A DNA stretch of 64,000 nucleotides from JALYGY01 sp963800975 (GTDB lineage Bacteria > Actinomycetota > Rubrobacteria > Rubrobacterales > Rubrobacteraceae), in contig CAWDDB010000009.1 of NCBI GenBank assembly GCA_963800975.1, positions 75,453 to 139,452 of the forward strand, written 5' to 3'. Shown piece by piece: positions 35,203-43,160 of the stretch. The translations under genes and the position numbers were made by a program. A model generated the notes under the pieces. It did not search any database and was not told where the DNA came from. It was given only the letters and a program-made list of their open reading frames with translations. How positions within the stretch are numbered: position 1 is the first letter of the stretch; every line of letters begins with the position of its first letter.

Positions 35203-35820
35203 CTAGCTGGAGCCGACCCCGAATAAGTTAGTTCCCGAGCCTCCTCGCGCGGCGTCATCCGGGAAACCCACCAACTTGCGCTCGCAGTTGTCGGCCACCT
35301 GGTCCAGACCCTTGTCCCGGAAGACGGTGTCTCGTCCAGGGCCGCAGCGCACTATCTCCTTCGTTACCTTCCCGAACTCGGTGCCCCTCTGGGCAACTAT
35401 GATGGTGTCGTCGCCGTCGTTGCCGGAGACACGGTCCACGCCGCCCTGAGCGAAACCGCCGAACACGTCGTCGTCGCCTTCGCCTCCGGAAACGATGTCG
35501 GTGCTCTTGTCGGGGAAGGATAGACTGGTCTCTCGCTCCTCCCCGCCCCACACCAAGTCATCGTCGCCGGGACCGCCAGAGACCCTGTCGGCCCCCACGC
35601 CTCCGGTCATCTCATCCTCACCGGCGTCGCCGTTCAGGGTGTCGTCGCCACCGCGGCCCTCCATCCTGTCGGAATCGGTAGTGCCGTTGATGGTGTCGCG
35701 CTGCGGAGTACCGATACAGGTTTCGTCGGCGACGCAGTCGATTGTGGCGGCGATGGCCATCCCGCTGGCCATCGTCAGGGAAACGACAACCGCCGCGAAC
35801 AGGATCGCTCCTCGTCTCAT
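35203..35820 (-). CDS. Secreted RTX-like calcium-binding repeat protein
   Basis: The 205-residue protein starts with a signal peptide (MRRGAILFAAVVVSLTMASGMAIA). It continues with DCVADETCIGTPQRDTINGTTDSDRMEGRGGDDTLNGDAGEDEMTGG, then more GGxGxD repeats up to about residue 150. A tail with Cys pairs (RCGPGRD, NCERK) closes it. The N-terminal CVADETCIGT matches the paralogue at 21116 (CVSGGNCVGT). It is extracellular and probably calcium-binding. The upstream GAGGAGG supports ATG 35820. Confidence 0.82.
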   Translation of the reverse strand: MRRGAILFAAVVVSLTMASGMAIAATIDCVADETCIGTPQRDTINGTTDSDRMEGRGGDDTLNGDAGEDEMTGGVGADRVSGGPGDDDLVWGGEERETSLSFPDKSTDIVSGGEGDDDVFGGFAQGGVDRVSGNDGDDTIIVAQRGTEFGKVTKEIVRCGPGRDTVFRDKGLDQVADNCERKLVGFPDDAARGGSGTNLFGVGSS

Positions 35821-36087
35821 CTCGTTGCCTCCTCGTCTTCGCTTGTTTCTGACACTCCTACCTTCTCGCAAGCAATGAAGCAGCGCATCGGACCAAAGAA
35901 GCGAACGCCCTACGACTTTGGTCGCGCTCCAGAGAGGGCGCGGCCCGGGGCAGAGCCCCGCTGCGAACTGCCCGGACAGTCGCGAAGATAAGTAGCCAGG
36001 ATAAGTAACCTTACGCATGCGCTTTCGTCTCTCGGGGCCTAGGCTGTCTCCGTCGAATGCAACCGAAGTAGAGGAGGCAGAAGTACC

Positions 36088-36778
36088 ATGTTGAGGAACG
36101 CGGCAAGCTAAGGCGATCTGGTTTGCCAAGGGGATGGCCCTGTTCTGGGGGGCGGCGTTGACGCTGGCGCTGGTGTTCGGGGCGGCGTCGATGGCGCTCG
36201 GGGACAACGGAGGCAACTTCATCCTCGGCCGGGTCAACACGGCCACCGACCTCACGAGGCTTGCCAGCAACGTGAACGGCGCGGCCATGCAGATCGTAAA
36301 CACCAACGCAGGGGCAAACGACAACGCCCTCAACCTGCAGGTGCAGCCCGGGGAGGCCCCCTTGCGCGTCAACTCCGACGCGAAGGTCGGCAACCTGAAT
36401 GCGGACAAGCTGGACAACCTGGAACCCGCCCAAATAGAGAGCGTGAAGGCCTACGCTTACGTGGATCCGAACGGCGGTCCGGGTGGCGCTCCTGCCTTTG
36501 TTGCCCCTCAGGTCGACGGGTTCACGTCCGTCGAACGCGATGCTACGGGCGACTACTGCCTGAGGGCGCCTGGCCTGAACCCGGCCAACAGGGCAGCGTT
36601 GGTCTCGGTCGATTTCAGGGAGACCGCTCGGCCCGAAACCCTCGCGTCGGCGCTTAACGATCCCGACGGGTGCGATGGAGGCAGGTTCCGGGTCGTGACC
36701 GAGCGGTTGGTGCTCTCTAACGGCACTCTGGATGAAGAGGCTGCAGACTCCGTAGCCTTCGTCATCGCCGTTCTGTAA
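36088..36778 (+). pseudogene. Secreted hypothetical protein with an early stop
   Basis: A good start (GAGGAGG then ATG 36088) gives MLRNAAS and then TAA at 36109. One base shifted, the sequence reads AIWFAKGMALFWGAALTLALVFGAASMALG as a signal peptide and continues without stop to 36778. The mature part has actinobacterial surface-protein phrases (NGGNFILGRVNTATDLTRLASNVNG, LQVQPGEAPLRVNSDAKVGNLNADKLDNLE) and a C-terminal Cys-containing domain. Translation could restart at ATG 36134, which keeps the signal peptide but has a poor ribosome-binding site. It is either a one-base insertion or an assembly error. Confidence 0.6.
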
Positions 36779-36802
36779 GGAACCTGGACATCCTGGGTTG
36801 GG

Positions 36803-36820
36803 CCCCGGCCTCCGCCGGGG
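36803..36820 (+). terminator. Hairpin after the secreted protein gene
   Basis: CCCCGGC pairs with GCCGGGG around CTCC, 25 bp after the stop, followed by TTCG. Confidence 0.6.
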
Positions 36821-37342
36821 TTCGCCCTCCTCAAGCACACCGGGCAGCAGTCGGCACCGGGGCGCCTATCGCAAGACCTGGCCACAACGCAGCAACCACT
36901 AAGCCAGCTTCACGTCTGAGGTGGCGGGGCCTTCCTCGCTCGATGCGGTCGTGGTACGTGGCGGGGATGGGATCTCGCTTCCCCGCACGTGTATTTCTGC
37001 CCCTGCTGGCACGCATAACTAGTGTAGGAGGGTTCTGTCCCACCGACCAGGGAGACGGCATGCAGAAGAACGTGAGGATGCTAGTTTCTACACCGTCGGC
37101 CGCGACACTGGCACCGCCCGCTTCGATGGGCGAGATGGCGCGGTTGATCCGGCCCACCGCGAGGATCGTATCTCGTACTTATGGTAGCAGTCATGTTCCG
37201 CCTGGCCCCGGCCCGGAGCGTCTGGGGCTGAACACAGGGCCCCCGGTTATCTAGTCAATTTTGGAGGATGGCGGCTCTTCCGCACGACGCGGGAAGCTCG
37301 CCAGGCCACCGCGGCGAAAGGATCCCAGGCTTGGCTCGCGTG
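36821..37342. other. Intergenic region, no gene supported
   Basis: About 520 bp with several short open frames on both strands but no ribosome-binding site plus family signal. It may contain gene debris. The codon pattern is not that of the neighbours. Confidence 0.4.
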
Positions 37343-37531
37343 ATGATCGACTGTCCGGCGACCGGCAACCCGGTCTCCACCGGTATGAACCTCTCGGACA
37401 AGGCGTTGGAGCGGCTCTTCGTCGTCGGCAACATAATGTGGAGCTGTCCGGAATGCGGGCAGCGACACGTGTGGGGCAAGGAAGACGCCTACCTGCAGAA
37501 AAGCGTCGGCGCGAGCCACGATAGGACGTAA
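37343..37531 (+). CDS. Small zinc-ribbon protein (62 aa)
   Basis: From ATG 37343 the peptide reads MIDCPATGNPVSTGMNLSDKALERLFVVG followed by MWSCPECGQRHVW. The DCPATGNPV start with a later CPxCGxxHxW is a known small-protein pattern in which one Cys from the head and the CxxC/His of the tail bind zinc. The function is unknown. The frame is open upstream to 37268, but residues before MIDCP look non-coding. Confidence 0.65.
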   Translation: MIDCPATGNPVSTGMNLSDKALERLFVVGNIMWSCPECGQRHVWGKEDAYLQKSVGASHDRT

Positions 37532-38219
37532 GGGGCCCTGGAGCCGGGGTCGTCTATGGGCGGATGTATGCCCTGCACTAGCCGTGGTCCGCGGCGCCCG
37601 TCGCAGAAGGCCGCCTAGAGGAACCGGAAAACGGGCTACGCCGCGTCTCGGAGTAGCGCTGCCTGACCAGACGAAAACCAGGGGAGCGTTCCCGGCGGAC
37701 CGTTCTGCCGGGAACCGCTCGCGCCCGTATCCGGCAACGCGCTATCCTGAAACCGGCCAAAGATAATCATTCTGAGTGATGTGCTCCTTCCTGTCGCAAC
37801 GCAGCGATAAACCTGCCATCGGAACGCGGCGCCGGCCCTAGCGGAACGGCCCGCGCCTCCTGACGTTAGTCAGCAGCACGAGGAAATTGAGCGTCGATAG
37901 TTTGTCGTCCGAAACCCTTCTGGACAAGAGTCTGCACCACGCATGATCACCTTCCGCCGCCCACCCTTCCTCAAGAATGCACGAGCCGCAGTCGTCCCAG
38001 CGTGAGCGCTTGGCCGGAGCAAGTCGTAGGTTGGGTGGCGCTCTTCGTGCGCGGCGTCCTCTGGCGGGTGTGCCGGTACTCACCCCTGCCGGTCATCGCT
38101 GGGGAATTCGCTGGATCTAGCCCATTTGAGGTATGTGCTTCTGGATACAAGAGCGCTAAGCTACTTCCCAGCGGGGCATGGGTTTGTTTCTCTCTTCTGC
38201 TCTGCTGAAGGGAGGCAAG
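37532..38219. other. Intergenic region with a motif shared with 39809-39845
   Basis: No gene is supported in these 688 bp. At 37749-37784 a ~36-bp AT-richer segment (AAAGATAATCATTCTG, then GATGTG) closely matches one at 39809-39845 (AAAGATAGTCAGTTTG, then GATGTG). Each lies upstream of a secreted-protein gene. The segment may be a promoter or regulator site. Confidence 0.4.
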
Positions 38220-38336
38220 ATGGGGAAGCAAGTTTTGCCGGCACCTGCAACGACCTTTGCGGTGCTGCTCGTATGCGGGGCGACGTTCGCACTGGCCGTG
38301 GTTGCTCTGCCCATGAACGATGGGGTAAGGCGATGA
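38220..38336 (+). CDS. Small single-helix membrane peptide (38 aa)
   Basis: ATG 38220 follows AAGGGAGG. The peptide has one hydrophobic helix (FAVLLVCGATFALAVVAL) flanked by a polar head and the tail PMNDGVRR. Its TGA overlaps the start of the beta-helix gene (ATGA), so it is translationally coupled to it. It may be a leader controlling the larger gene or a small membrane partner. No family is recognised. Confidence 0.55.
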   Translation: MGKQVLPAPATTFAVLLVCGATFALAVVALPMNDGVRR

Positions 38337-39658
38337 GGAGGTCTGGCGTGTTGTTGGCGGCGGTCGGCAGGCACCCCCTCATGGTGGGCGGACTCTCTGT
38401 GCTGGTGCTCCTCTTGACGCTGCTCTACGCGAGCACGGCACGGGCCGCACCCCACACCGCGACCAACACCAACGACTCAGGGCCTGGTTCCCTGAGGGCC
38501 GCCATGTCTAGGGCCGACTCCGCCGCGGGGGCGGACGAGATAAGGTTCGCCCCCGGCGTCAGCGGCACCATAACCCTCGGCTCCCGATTGCCCACCGTCA
38601 CGGACCCAGCAGGGCTGTCCATAAACGGCGGAGGGGACGTGACGGTGAGCGGCAACGACGAGGTGGGGATCTTGCTGGTGAGCAATGGCGCGAAGCTGGA
38701 CCTCAGCAATCTGACCGTCGCGGACGGCGTAGGCGCCGCAATCCTAAACTTTGGAACCCTCACGGTGACAGGCAGCACCCTCTCCCGAAACAGCTCCACG
38801 GGCCAGGGCGGCGGCATCTCTGGCTATGGCGACCTTACCGTGACGAGCAGCACCTTCTCCCACAACAGCGCTTTGAATGGCGGTGGCATCGGCAGCGACG
38901 GAATGCTTAGGGTGGCAAACAGCACCTTCTCCAACAATAGCGCCGGCACCTGCGGAGGTGCCATCTACAACGGCTTGGATGATGAGGGCGCGCTCGATAC
39001 GGTGACGAACACCACCTTCTCTGCCAACGGCGGCCCTCGCGGGCCTCAAGGCGGCGCTATCTGCCACGGCTACGGGACGCTTAGGGTCACGAACAGCACC
39101 TTCTTCAACAACAACGCCGACCAGGGTGGCGGCATCGTCACCGGCTGGCCCGCGGTTCTTACGGTGACGAGCAGCACCTTCTCCCGCAACAGCGCCCGCG
39201 ATGCCGGCGGCGGCATAGCTAACTATGGAGACCTTACGGTAACGAACGGCACGATCTCCGCCAACAGCGCTCCCGTTGGGGGCGGCATCCACACCTACTC
39301 CACAGCACGGCTGCGCAATACGATACTGGCCGGCAGCGTTGGTGGCAGCAATTGTTCCGCCCACCCTAGCCTCAGGTTCGTCGACGGCGGCTTCAACGTA
39401 GACAGCGGCACTTCCTGCGGCTTCACGCGAGCCAACAGGTCCCTCCCGTCCACCAACCCCCTCCTGGACCCCGCGGGCACCGAAGACAACGGGGGTCCTA
39501 CCGAGACCATAGCCCTCAGGCCCGGTAGCCCTGCGGTGGGCTTGGTAGCCAAAGCCGCCTGCCCGCCCCCCGCAACGGATCAGCGGGGCGTGAAGCGCCC
39601 GCAGGGGGCAGCATGCGACTCCGGGGCGTTCGAGCTTCGGAGACCCCGAGCCCGTTGA
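38333..39658 (+). CDS. Secreted right-handed parallel beta-helix protein (choice-of-anchor Q type)
   Basis: The 441-residue protein from ATG 38333 has a signal peptide (about 15-38). The pattern TNTNDSGPGSLRAAMSRADSAAGADEIRFAPGVSGTITL follows, typical of outer-surface beta-helix proteins. Many LTVTxSTFSxNSAxxGGGI repeats of about 25 residues form the coils of a parallel beta-helix (about 110-330). The C-terminal domain NPLLDPAGTEDNGGPTETIALRPGSPAVG and DQRGVKRP is the choice-of-anchor Q signature. It is probably an extracellular carbohydrate-binding or adhesive protein. The 38-aa gene overlaps its start. Confidence 0.9.
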   Translation: MRRSGVLLAAVGRHPLMVGGLSVLVLLLTLLYASTARAAPHTATNTNDSGPGSLRAAMSRADSAAGADEIRFAPGVSGTITLGSRLPTVTDPAGLSINGGGDVTVSGNDEVGILLVSNGAKLDLSNLTVADGVGAAILNFGTLTVTGSTLSRNSSTGQGGGISGYGDLTVTSSTFSHNSALNGGGIGSDGMLRVANSTFSNNSAGTCGGAIYNGLDDEGALDTVTNTTFSANGGPRGPQGGAICHGYGTLRVTNSTFFNNNADQGGGIVTGWPAVLTVTSSTFSRNSARDAGGGIANYGDLTVTNGTISANSAPVGGGIHTYSTARLRNTILAGSVGGSNCSAHPSLRFVDGGFNVDSGTSCGFTRANRSLPSTNPLLDPAGTEDNGGPTETIALRPGSPAVGLVAKAACPPPATDQRGVKRPQGAACDSGAFELRRPRAR

Positions 39659-39706
39659 GCGCCCGGGCGCGCGGAGACGCTGTCTGATAATTGTTAGCCA
39701 GGGGCC

Positions 39707-39729
39707 ACACGCCTCATAGCGAGGCGTGT
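39707..39729 (+). terminator. Hairpin after the beta-helix gene
   Basis: ACACGCCTC pairs with GAGGCGTGT around ATAGC, 48 bp after the stop. There is no T-tract. Confidence 0.55.
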
Positions 39730-39808
39730 CATCGCCGCATAGACGAACACCCCTGAGCTCTCCAGCCCGCCCGGGCGTACCGGCATCCGGACGTGAGCAT
39801 TCCTCTCG

Positions 39809-39845
39809 AAACCCGTCAAAGATAGTCAGTTTGGGGGATGTGGCC
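39809..39845 (+). promoter_or_regulatory. Conserved AAAGATA motif upstream of the sulfatase gene
   Basis: GAAACCCGTCAAAGATAGTC followed by TTTGGGGGATGTG matches the segment at 37749-37784 in about 26 of 33 positions. It ends about 30 bp before the sulfatase start region. It may be a shared promoter or operator. Confidence 0.35.
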
Positions 39846-39877
39846 TGCCTGGAGAGGGTATACACTGCGGCGGCCGC

Positions 39878-41344
39878 GTGGGGCAACTGGGATCCGTTTT
39901 CTGCCCAGGAAGGATAGGAAGTGCCATTAAGGTAACGGTTGTGTTGCTGGCTTCTGTGGTCTCGGCCGTGCTGCTGGCGAGCGCGGTGGTGATGGCGCAG
40001 AACGCTCCCCCCGAAGATGCCAGACCCAACATCCTGTTCATACTGACGGACGACCTGGACGTTGGCACCTACGAGAGGGCGATGCCCCGCACCCAGGCGC
40101 TGATAGAGGACGAGGGGATCCGGTTCGACAACGCCACCTACTCGATGACCGCGTGCTGCCCCTCGAGGGCTTCGATCCTGCGCGGGCAGTACACCCACAA
40201 CACCATGGTGTACGGCAACGAGCCGCCCAACGGGGGCTTCGAGACGTTCGCAGCGCGCGGGCTGAACGACGACACCTACGCCACCAAGATAAACGCGCAG
40301 GGCTACAAGACCGCCTACATGGGCAAGTACCTGAACGGCTACCCGGCCAGGGGAAAGCTGGACGAGGACGAGTACTACAGGCCCCCCGGTTGGGACACCT
40401 GGTACGGCTCCACCAAGAACATCTCGGACTCGCAGTTCATCACCAACCGCGGGCTGGTTCAGAACCCGGACGGGGCCCACGATCAGGTGGTGGGCGACCG
40501 GTTCGCCGAATGGCTCAGGAGCGCCGCCAGAGAGGACGGCCCCTTTCTCGGGGCGGTCAACTTCCACGCGCCGCACGCGCCGGCGTGGTCGCCCGACCGC
40601 TTCCGCAACCGCTTCGACACCGCGCCGCTGCCGACGCCGCCAAGCTTCGACGAGATCGACCTCTCGGACAAGCCCCCCTACGTCCGCAGGAACGACCGCA
40701 TCTCGGCGCGCGAGCAGCGCCAGCTCACCGTCTGGCACCGCGAGAGGCTCAGGAGCGCGGCCTACGCCGACGCCCGCATAGCGCAGCTGATCGGCATCCT
40801 CCGCTCGTCCGGAGACCTGGGCAACACCTACGTCGTGTTCTACTCGGACAACGGCTACCACCTCGGCCAGCACAGGCTCCAGGCACACAACAATGGCGGC
40901 AAGGCCACCCCGTACATCGAGGACGCGAGGTTCCCGATCCTGGTCCGGGGCCCTGGCATAGCGCCCGGACAGACCTCGCGGGCCATGGTGCAGAACCTGG
41001 ACCTGCGGCCCACGTTCGAGGACATGGCCAACGCCACGACCCCGGGCTACGTGGACGGCCGGAGCTTCCTCGACACCGCCACGACCGGGGACCCCTTCCC
41101 CAGGCAGTTCGCCTACTCGGAGAGGCTCGGAGACCAGCAGGGATGGCGCGCGGTCTACACCGCCGACACCGCCTACCACGCGAACTTCGGGGGTTTCGCC
41201 GAGATGTACGACCTGTCCCGCGACCCCTGGCAACTGGACGGCACGACCGACGCGCTCGAAGCCCCACGCGTCGACGCGCATGTAGAAGCGCTGACCAGTT
41301 ACCGGACATGCCAGGCCGAGTCGTGCAGGCAGGCGGGTAGGTAG
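39878..41344 (+). CDS. Secreted sulfatase (formylglycine-dependent)
   Basis: The 488-residue arylsulfatase-type protein carries a membrane/signal helix at about 18-40. The metal-binding start is PNILFILTDDLD (Asp58, Asp59). The formylglycine motif CCPSR (Cys93) leads into RGQYTHNTMVYGNEPPNGG. The active-site YMGKYLNGY, NFHAPHAP and the C-terminal metal block FYSDNGYHLGQHRL complete it. Cys93 must be oxidised by a formylglycine-generating enzyme, not in the window. The start is uncertain: GTG 39878 gives an odd 17-residue head. The best ribosome-binding site (AGGAAGGATAGG) points instead to an in-frame ATT at about 39926, where relatives would have ATG. A decayed homologue lies at 9.7 kb. Confidence 0.88.
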   Translation: MGQLGSVFCPGRIGSAIKVTVVLLASVVSAVLLASAVVMAQNAPPEDARPNILFILTDDLDVGTYERAMPRTQALIEDEGIRFDNATYSMTACCPSRASILRGQYTHNTMVYGNEPPNGGFETFAARGLNDDTYATKINAQGYKTAYMGKYLNGYPARGKLDEDEYYRPPGWDTWYGSTKNISDSQFITNRGLVQNPDGAHDQVVGDRFAEWLRSAAREDGPFLGAVNFHAPHAPAWSPDRFRNRFDTAPLPTPPSFDEIDLSDKPPYVRRNDRISAREQRQLTVWHRERLRSAAYADARIAQLIGILRSSGDLGNTYVVFYSDNGYHLGQHRLQAHNNGGKATPYIEDARFPILVRGPGIAPGQTSRAMVQNLDLRPTFEDMANATTPGYVDGRSFLDTATTGDPFPRQFAYSERLGDQQGWRAVYTADTAYHANFGGFAEMYDLSRDPWQLDGTTDALEAPRVDAHVEALTSYRTCQAESCRQAGR

Positions 41345-41593
41345 CCTTCGGCTTCCTAGCACGCTCCCTCCGGTCGCTTGTCAGCACGCCGCACCCTCGG
41401 CCTCGCCTCCAGGGGACGGCTCCTCAGCTTGTCGGTGCGAGGAGTAGCCGATAAGCTGAAAGCGAGGCTGGCGAAGCCGGCCGATGCGTGCTGACAAACG
41501 AGGCAAGCAACGCCTGCCGATGTGTGCTGACAAGCGGAGCCCGACGCAGTCGGGCGTAGCGTGCTGACAAGCCTGCGACCGAAGGGAGCCGGC
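41345..41593. repeat. Mosaic intergenic repeat region
   Basis: The 249 bp between the sulfatase and SDR genes contain several copies of a GCGTGCTGACAA-like unit (with variants GTGTGCTGACAAGC and GCTTGTCAGCACGC in inverse direction). They also contain CTCAGCTTGTCGG/CCGATAAGCTGA inverted segments and the core CCCGACGCAGTCGGGC, which is also the loop region of the hairpin at 7282-7318. Related pieces (AAGCTGACAAGCTGGCGAAGC) occur at about 46846-46866. It looks like a dispersed repeat that has recombined with itself. Confidence 0.6.
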
Positions 41594-42289
41594 GTGCTCG
41601 AAGACAGAGTGGCTTTGATCACCGGTGCGAGCCAGGGCCTGGGGCGGGCGCTCGCGCTCGCCTTCGCGCGGGAGGGGGCGCGCGTCGCGATGAACGCCCG
41701 CAGCGAGGAGAGCATCCGCCCGGTCGCGGACGAGGCCGAGTCCCTGGGCGCGGAGGTACTGGCCCTGGCCGCGGACGTCTCCAGGAGCGCGGACGTCGAG
41801 AGGCTGGTCGCGGCGGTGGCCGATCGTTTCGGCAGGATCGACGTGCTCGTCAACAACGCCGGGGTGCTGGGCCCGCGGGTCCGGATCGAGGACTACCCCG
41901 AGGACGAGTGGCGGCGGGTCCTGGACGCGAACCTCACGGGGCTATTCCTGGTCACCAGGGCGGCGATCCCCCACATGCCCGAGGGGGCTTCCATCATCAA
42001 CCTCGTCAGCGGGGTCAGCATCGAGGGCAGGGACGGTTGGGGCGCCTACTCCGTGAGCAAGTTCGGCGTGGAGGGTCTAACCCAGATCCTGGCCGCCGAG
42101 CTGGAGGAGCGCGGCATCCGGGCGAACGCCGTAGACCCGGGCGGGATGCGCACGGACATGCGCGCGGCCGCCTACCCCGAGGAGGACCCGATGACGCGCA
42201 TAACCCCGGAGGAGAACACGGACGTCTTCCTGTACCTGGCCTCGGACGAGTCGAGGGGCGTCACCGGCCAGCGCCTCAAAGCACAGTGA
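41594..42289 (+). CDS. Short-chain dehydrogenase/reductase
   Basis: The 231-residue protein from GTG 41594 (AAGGGAG ahead) has the classical SDR signs: VALITGASQGLGRALA (NAD(P)-binding TGxxxGxG), DVS, VNNAGVLG (NNAG), the catalytic Ser in LVSGVS, Tyr-x3-Lys as YSVSKFG, and NAVDPGGMRTDM. The Arg after the second beta strand (ARSEES) suggests NADP. The substrate is unknown. The C-terminus is somewhat short. It converges on the sortase gene through an inverted-repeat element. Confidence 0.9.
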   Translation: MLEDRVALITGASQGLGRALALAFAREGARVAMNARSEESIRPVADEAESLGAEVLALAADVSRSADVERLVAAVADRFGRIDVLVNNAGVLGPRVRIEDYPEDEWRRVLDANLTGLFLVTRAAIPHMPEGASIINLVSGVSIEGRDGWGAYSVSKFGVEGLTQILAAELEERGIRANAVDPGGMRTDMRAAAYPEEDPMTRITPEENTDVFLYLASDESRGVTGQRLKAQ

Positions 42290-42290
42290 T

Positions 42291-42437
42291 CTGAATTAGG
42301 AATTATGAGTTTGGAATGTGGAATTGGGGTTCGGGGGCCTGTCGTGGAGGCGGGAAGGCTTCCTTGGGCTCGGTCGAGGGTCGCAACCCGTCGCCTCGGT
42401 AATTCCTCATTCCTCATTCCGAACTCATAATTCGCTC
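42291..42437. repeat. AT-rich imperfect inverted-repeat element (copy B)
   Basis: The left arm (AATTATGAGTTTGGAATG then TGGAATT) and the reverse complement of the right arm (AATTATGAGTTCGGAATG then AGGAATGAGGAATT) match closely and enclose about 80 bp of GC-rich sequence. It fills the convergent junction between the SDR and sortase genes. The arms are made of the same GGAATGA-type heptamers as the element at 5341-5457. Confidence 0.6.
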
Positions 42438-43083
42438 AGGCGCTCTTTTCCGTCGTATCGGTTAGCTCGGCCTGGATCAGGAGCCGCTGCGAGTAGTCGG
42501 GCAGGGTGCAGGTCTGGAGGGTGAGGACGTTCCTGCCCGGCACGGGTTCGGTCACGGAGAGGTCGGTGGGGCTGACGGTGAACTCCTTGGTCACCTTGTA
42601 GGTGTACCTGGTGCCTTCGGTGTCGGTGACGTAGATATCGTCGCCCTTCTGGAGCTTGTTGAGGTCGAAGAAGGCAAGGAAGCTGTCGGTCCTGGGGTAG
42701 CCGAGGCGGTGTCCGGCCATGTACACGTTAGCCTCCTCGTCCCACGGGAAGCCGGTGCCGGCGAGGTGGATGGCGGCGTGATCCCCGAGGGCGCCCTTTA
42801 GCGCCTGGGCGTTGTTGCCCGGAACGGTCGGCACGGTGTCTTCGTTTATCTGGGACATCTTGGGAACGGTCAGCTTGAGGGTCTTGTCCGTCGGCCCGGT
42901 CACGTCGGCGCCTTCTTCGGTGTCGAGCCTGGGGACGTTGAAGCCGCCCGGGTCGGAGCCGTTGGTGGCGGCGCTGTCGAGGCTGCCAGCCAGGAAGAAG
43001 GAGGCTATAAGCGCGGCGCCGGCCGCAATCATGACCAGGCTGAGCACCCACGAGACGACGTTCTTGGTTCGCGACTTCTTCAT
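42436..43083 (-). CDS. Sortase
   Basis: The 215-residue protein has an N-terminal membrane anchor (about 10-33) and a C-terminal sortase barrel (about 90-212). The catalytic His is in VYMAGHRLGYP, and the Cys is in the TLQTCTLPDYSQRLLIQAEL motif (TLxTC with a downstream Arg). It links surface proteins to the cell wall or to each other by transpeptidation. No LPxTG-like substrate tail was seen on the secreted proteins in this window. It is closest to actinobacterial class E/D-like sortases, but the class is not certain. Confidence 0.88.
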   Translation of the reverse strand: MKKSRTKNVVSWVLSLVMIAAGAALIASFFLAGSLDSAATNGSDPGGFNVPRLDTEEGADVTGPTDKTLKLTVPKMSQINEDTVPTVPGNNAQALKGALGDHAAIHLAGTGFPWDEEANVYMAGHRLGYPRTDSFLAFFDLNKLQKGDDIYVTDTEGTRYTYKVTKEFTVSPTDLSVTEPVPGRNVLTLQTCTLPDYSQRLLIQAELTDTTEKSA

Positions 43084-43160
43084 TGGACCACGAAAAGTGT
43101 AACACGGGGCCAGACGCATTCATGGGTCTGGCCCATGCAACGAAGGAATGCTGCCCCGCC

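Noticed and set aside
38744..41362. 872-codon reverse frame across the beta-helix and sulfatase genes
   Set aside because: Antisense shadow spanning two unrelated forward genes and a terminator; no ribosome-binding site or domain.
42436..43083. Sortase substrate pairing within the window
   Set aside because: None of the secreted proteins here shows an LPxTG-like motif followed by a helix and basic tail.
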